A stretch of 7,106 nt of DNA. Source: Nostoc sp. GT001 (GTDB taxonomy: Bacteria; Cyanobacteriota; Cyanobacteriia; Cyanobacteriales; Nostocaceae). The stretch is from NCBI RefSeq assembly GCF_030382115.1, contig NZ_JAUDRJ010000001.1:298268-305373 (forward strand), given 5' to 3'. The notes under the pieces were generated by a model. The model did not search any database and had not been told where the DNA came from. It worked only from the letters and a program-made list of their open reading frames with translations. Positions 6,889 through 7,106 of the stretch are shown here, piece after piece (the first letter of the stretch is position 1; each line of letters starts with the position of its first letter). The position numbers and the translations under genes were made by a program.

Positions 6889-7106
6889 ATGAAGATCATC
6901 AAAAAATCCGACAAGCTGACTCTGAAGAAAATGATGGAAATCCAACACGCTGAAGACCAAAATCTTCAAGCTGATACCGTCAATTCTTCAGCCCCTGTAG
7001 TTGATGAGCATCCAGCAGCAATTCTTCTTCCAAGAGAACCTGACTATATTCCATTCCTTGACAATCCTCCAGTACAGTCTGTTGGCAACTCTGGCTGGCA
7101 GATTTC
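6889..7106 (+). CDS. Hypothetical protein, N-terminal 72 residues (partial, runs off the window)
   Basis: The frame is open from ATG 6889 to the right edge with no stop, divergent from the helicase gene. An in-frame TAG at 6883 excludes a longer 5' end. The visible part starts with a basic segment (MKIIKKSDKLTLKKMMEIQH) and continues into acidic and Pro-rich sequence such as LLPREPDYIPFLDNPPVQSV. It has no signal peptide, membrane segment or motif I recognise. The ribosome-binding site is weak: GGGGAG at 6853-6858 is too far from this ATG and fits the ATG at 6865 (six codons) or GTG at 6861 (30 codons) better. Short upstream frames or a sequencing frameshift near the start are therefore possible. 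Confidence 0.45.
   Translation, partial: MKIIKKSDKLTLKKMMEIQHAEDQNLQADTVNSSAPVVDEHPAAILLPREPDYIPFLDNPPVQSVGNSGWQI

Noticed and set aside
1..7106. CRISPR arrays, tRNA or rRNA genes
   Set aside because: No regularly spaced repeats and no cloverleaf or rRNA-like sequence were seen on either strand.

Overview
The window reads as a piece of a cyanobacterial chromosome or plasmid, probably Nostocales-like. Three copies of the palindrome GCGATCGC (HIP1, a hallmark of many cyanobacterial genomes) are present, and gene texture and protein style fit that group. The species cannot be told from this sequence alone.

The main content is part of a class 1 DISARM-type anti-phage locus, all on the minus strand. 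The 5' gene (6628 down to 2623) encodes a SNF2-family helicase that looks like DrmD. The other (1386 to beyond the left edge) is the first 462 residues of a large adenine-specific DNA methyltransferase of the Eco57I/PglX/DrmMI type. The expected core genes drmA, drmB and drmC are not in the window. If present, they most likely lie past the left edge, downstream of the methylase.

The helicase gene is broken. A complete 755-bp IS1-family element (4157-4911) with 25-bp perfect terminal inverted repeats sits between helicase motifs IV and V, flanked by an 8-bp target duplication CGAATTTG. Removing the element and one duplicate copy restores one open frame of 1081 codons including the stop, so the gene was probably intact until recently. 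The element carries a two-frame transposase that needs a -1 frameshift at a run of eight A's.

Between helicase and methylase, on the plus strand, lies a two-gene cassette: a GNAT-type acetyltransferase (1477-2031) and, 17 bp later, an unrecognised 178-residue protein (2049-2585). It is divergent from the methylase and convergent with the helicase, so the methylase probably has its own promoter. The cassette is the most plausible candidate for something undescribed here: either an accessory part of the defence locus or an unrelated insertion.

At the right edge, after an AT-rich divergent intergenic region holding a possible helicase promoter, an unrecognised plus-strand reading frame starts at 6889 and runs out of the window.
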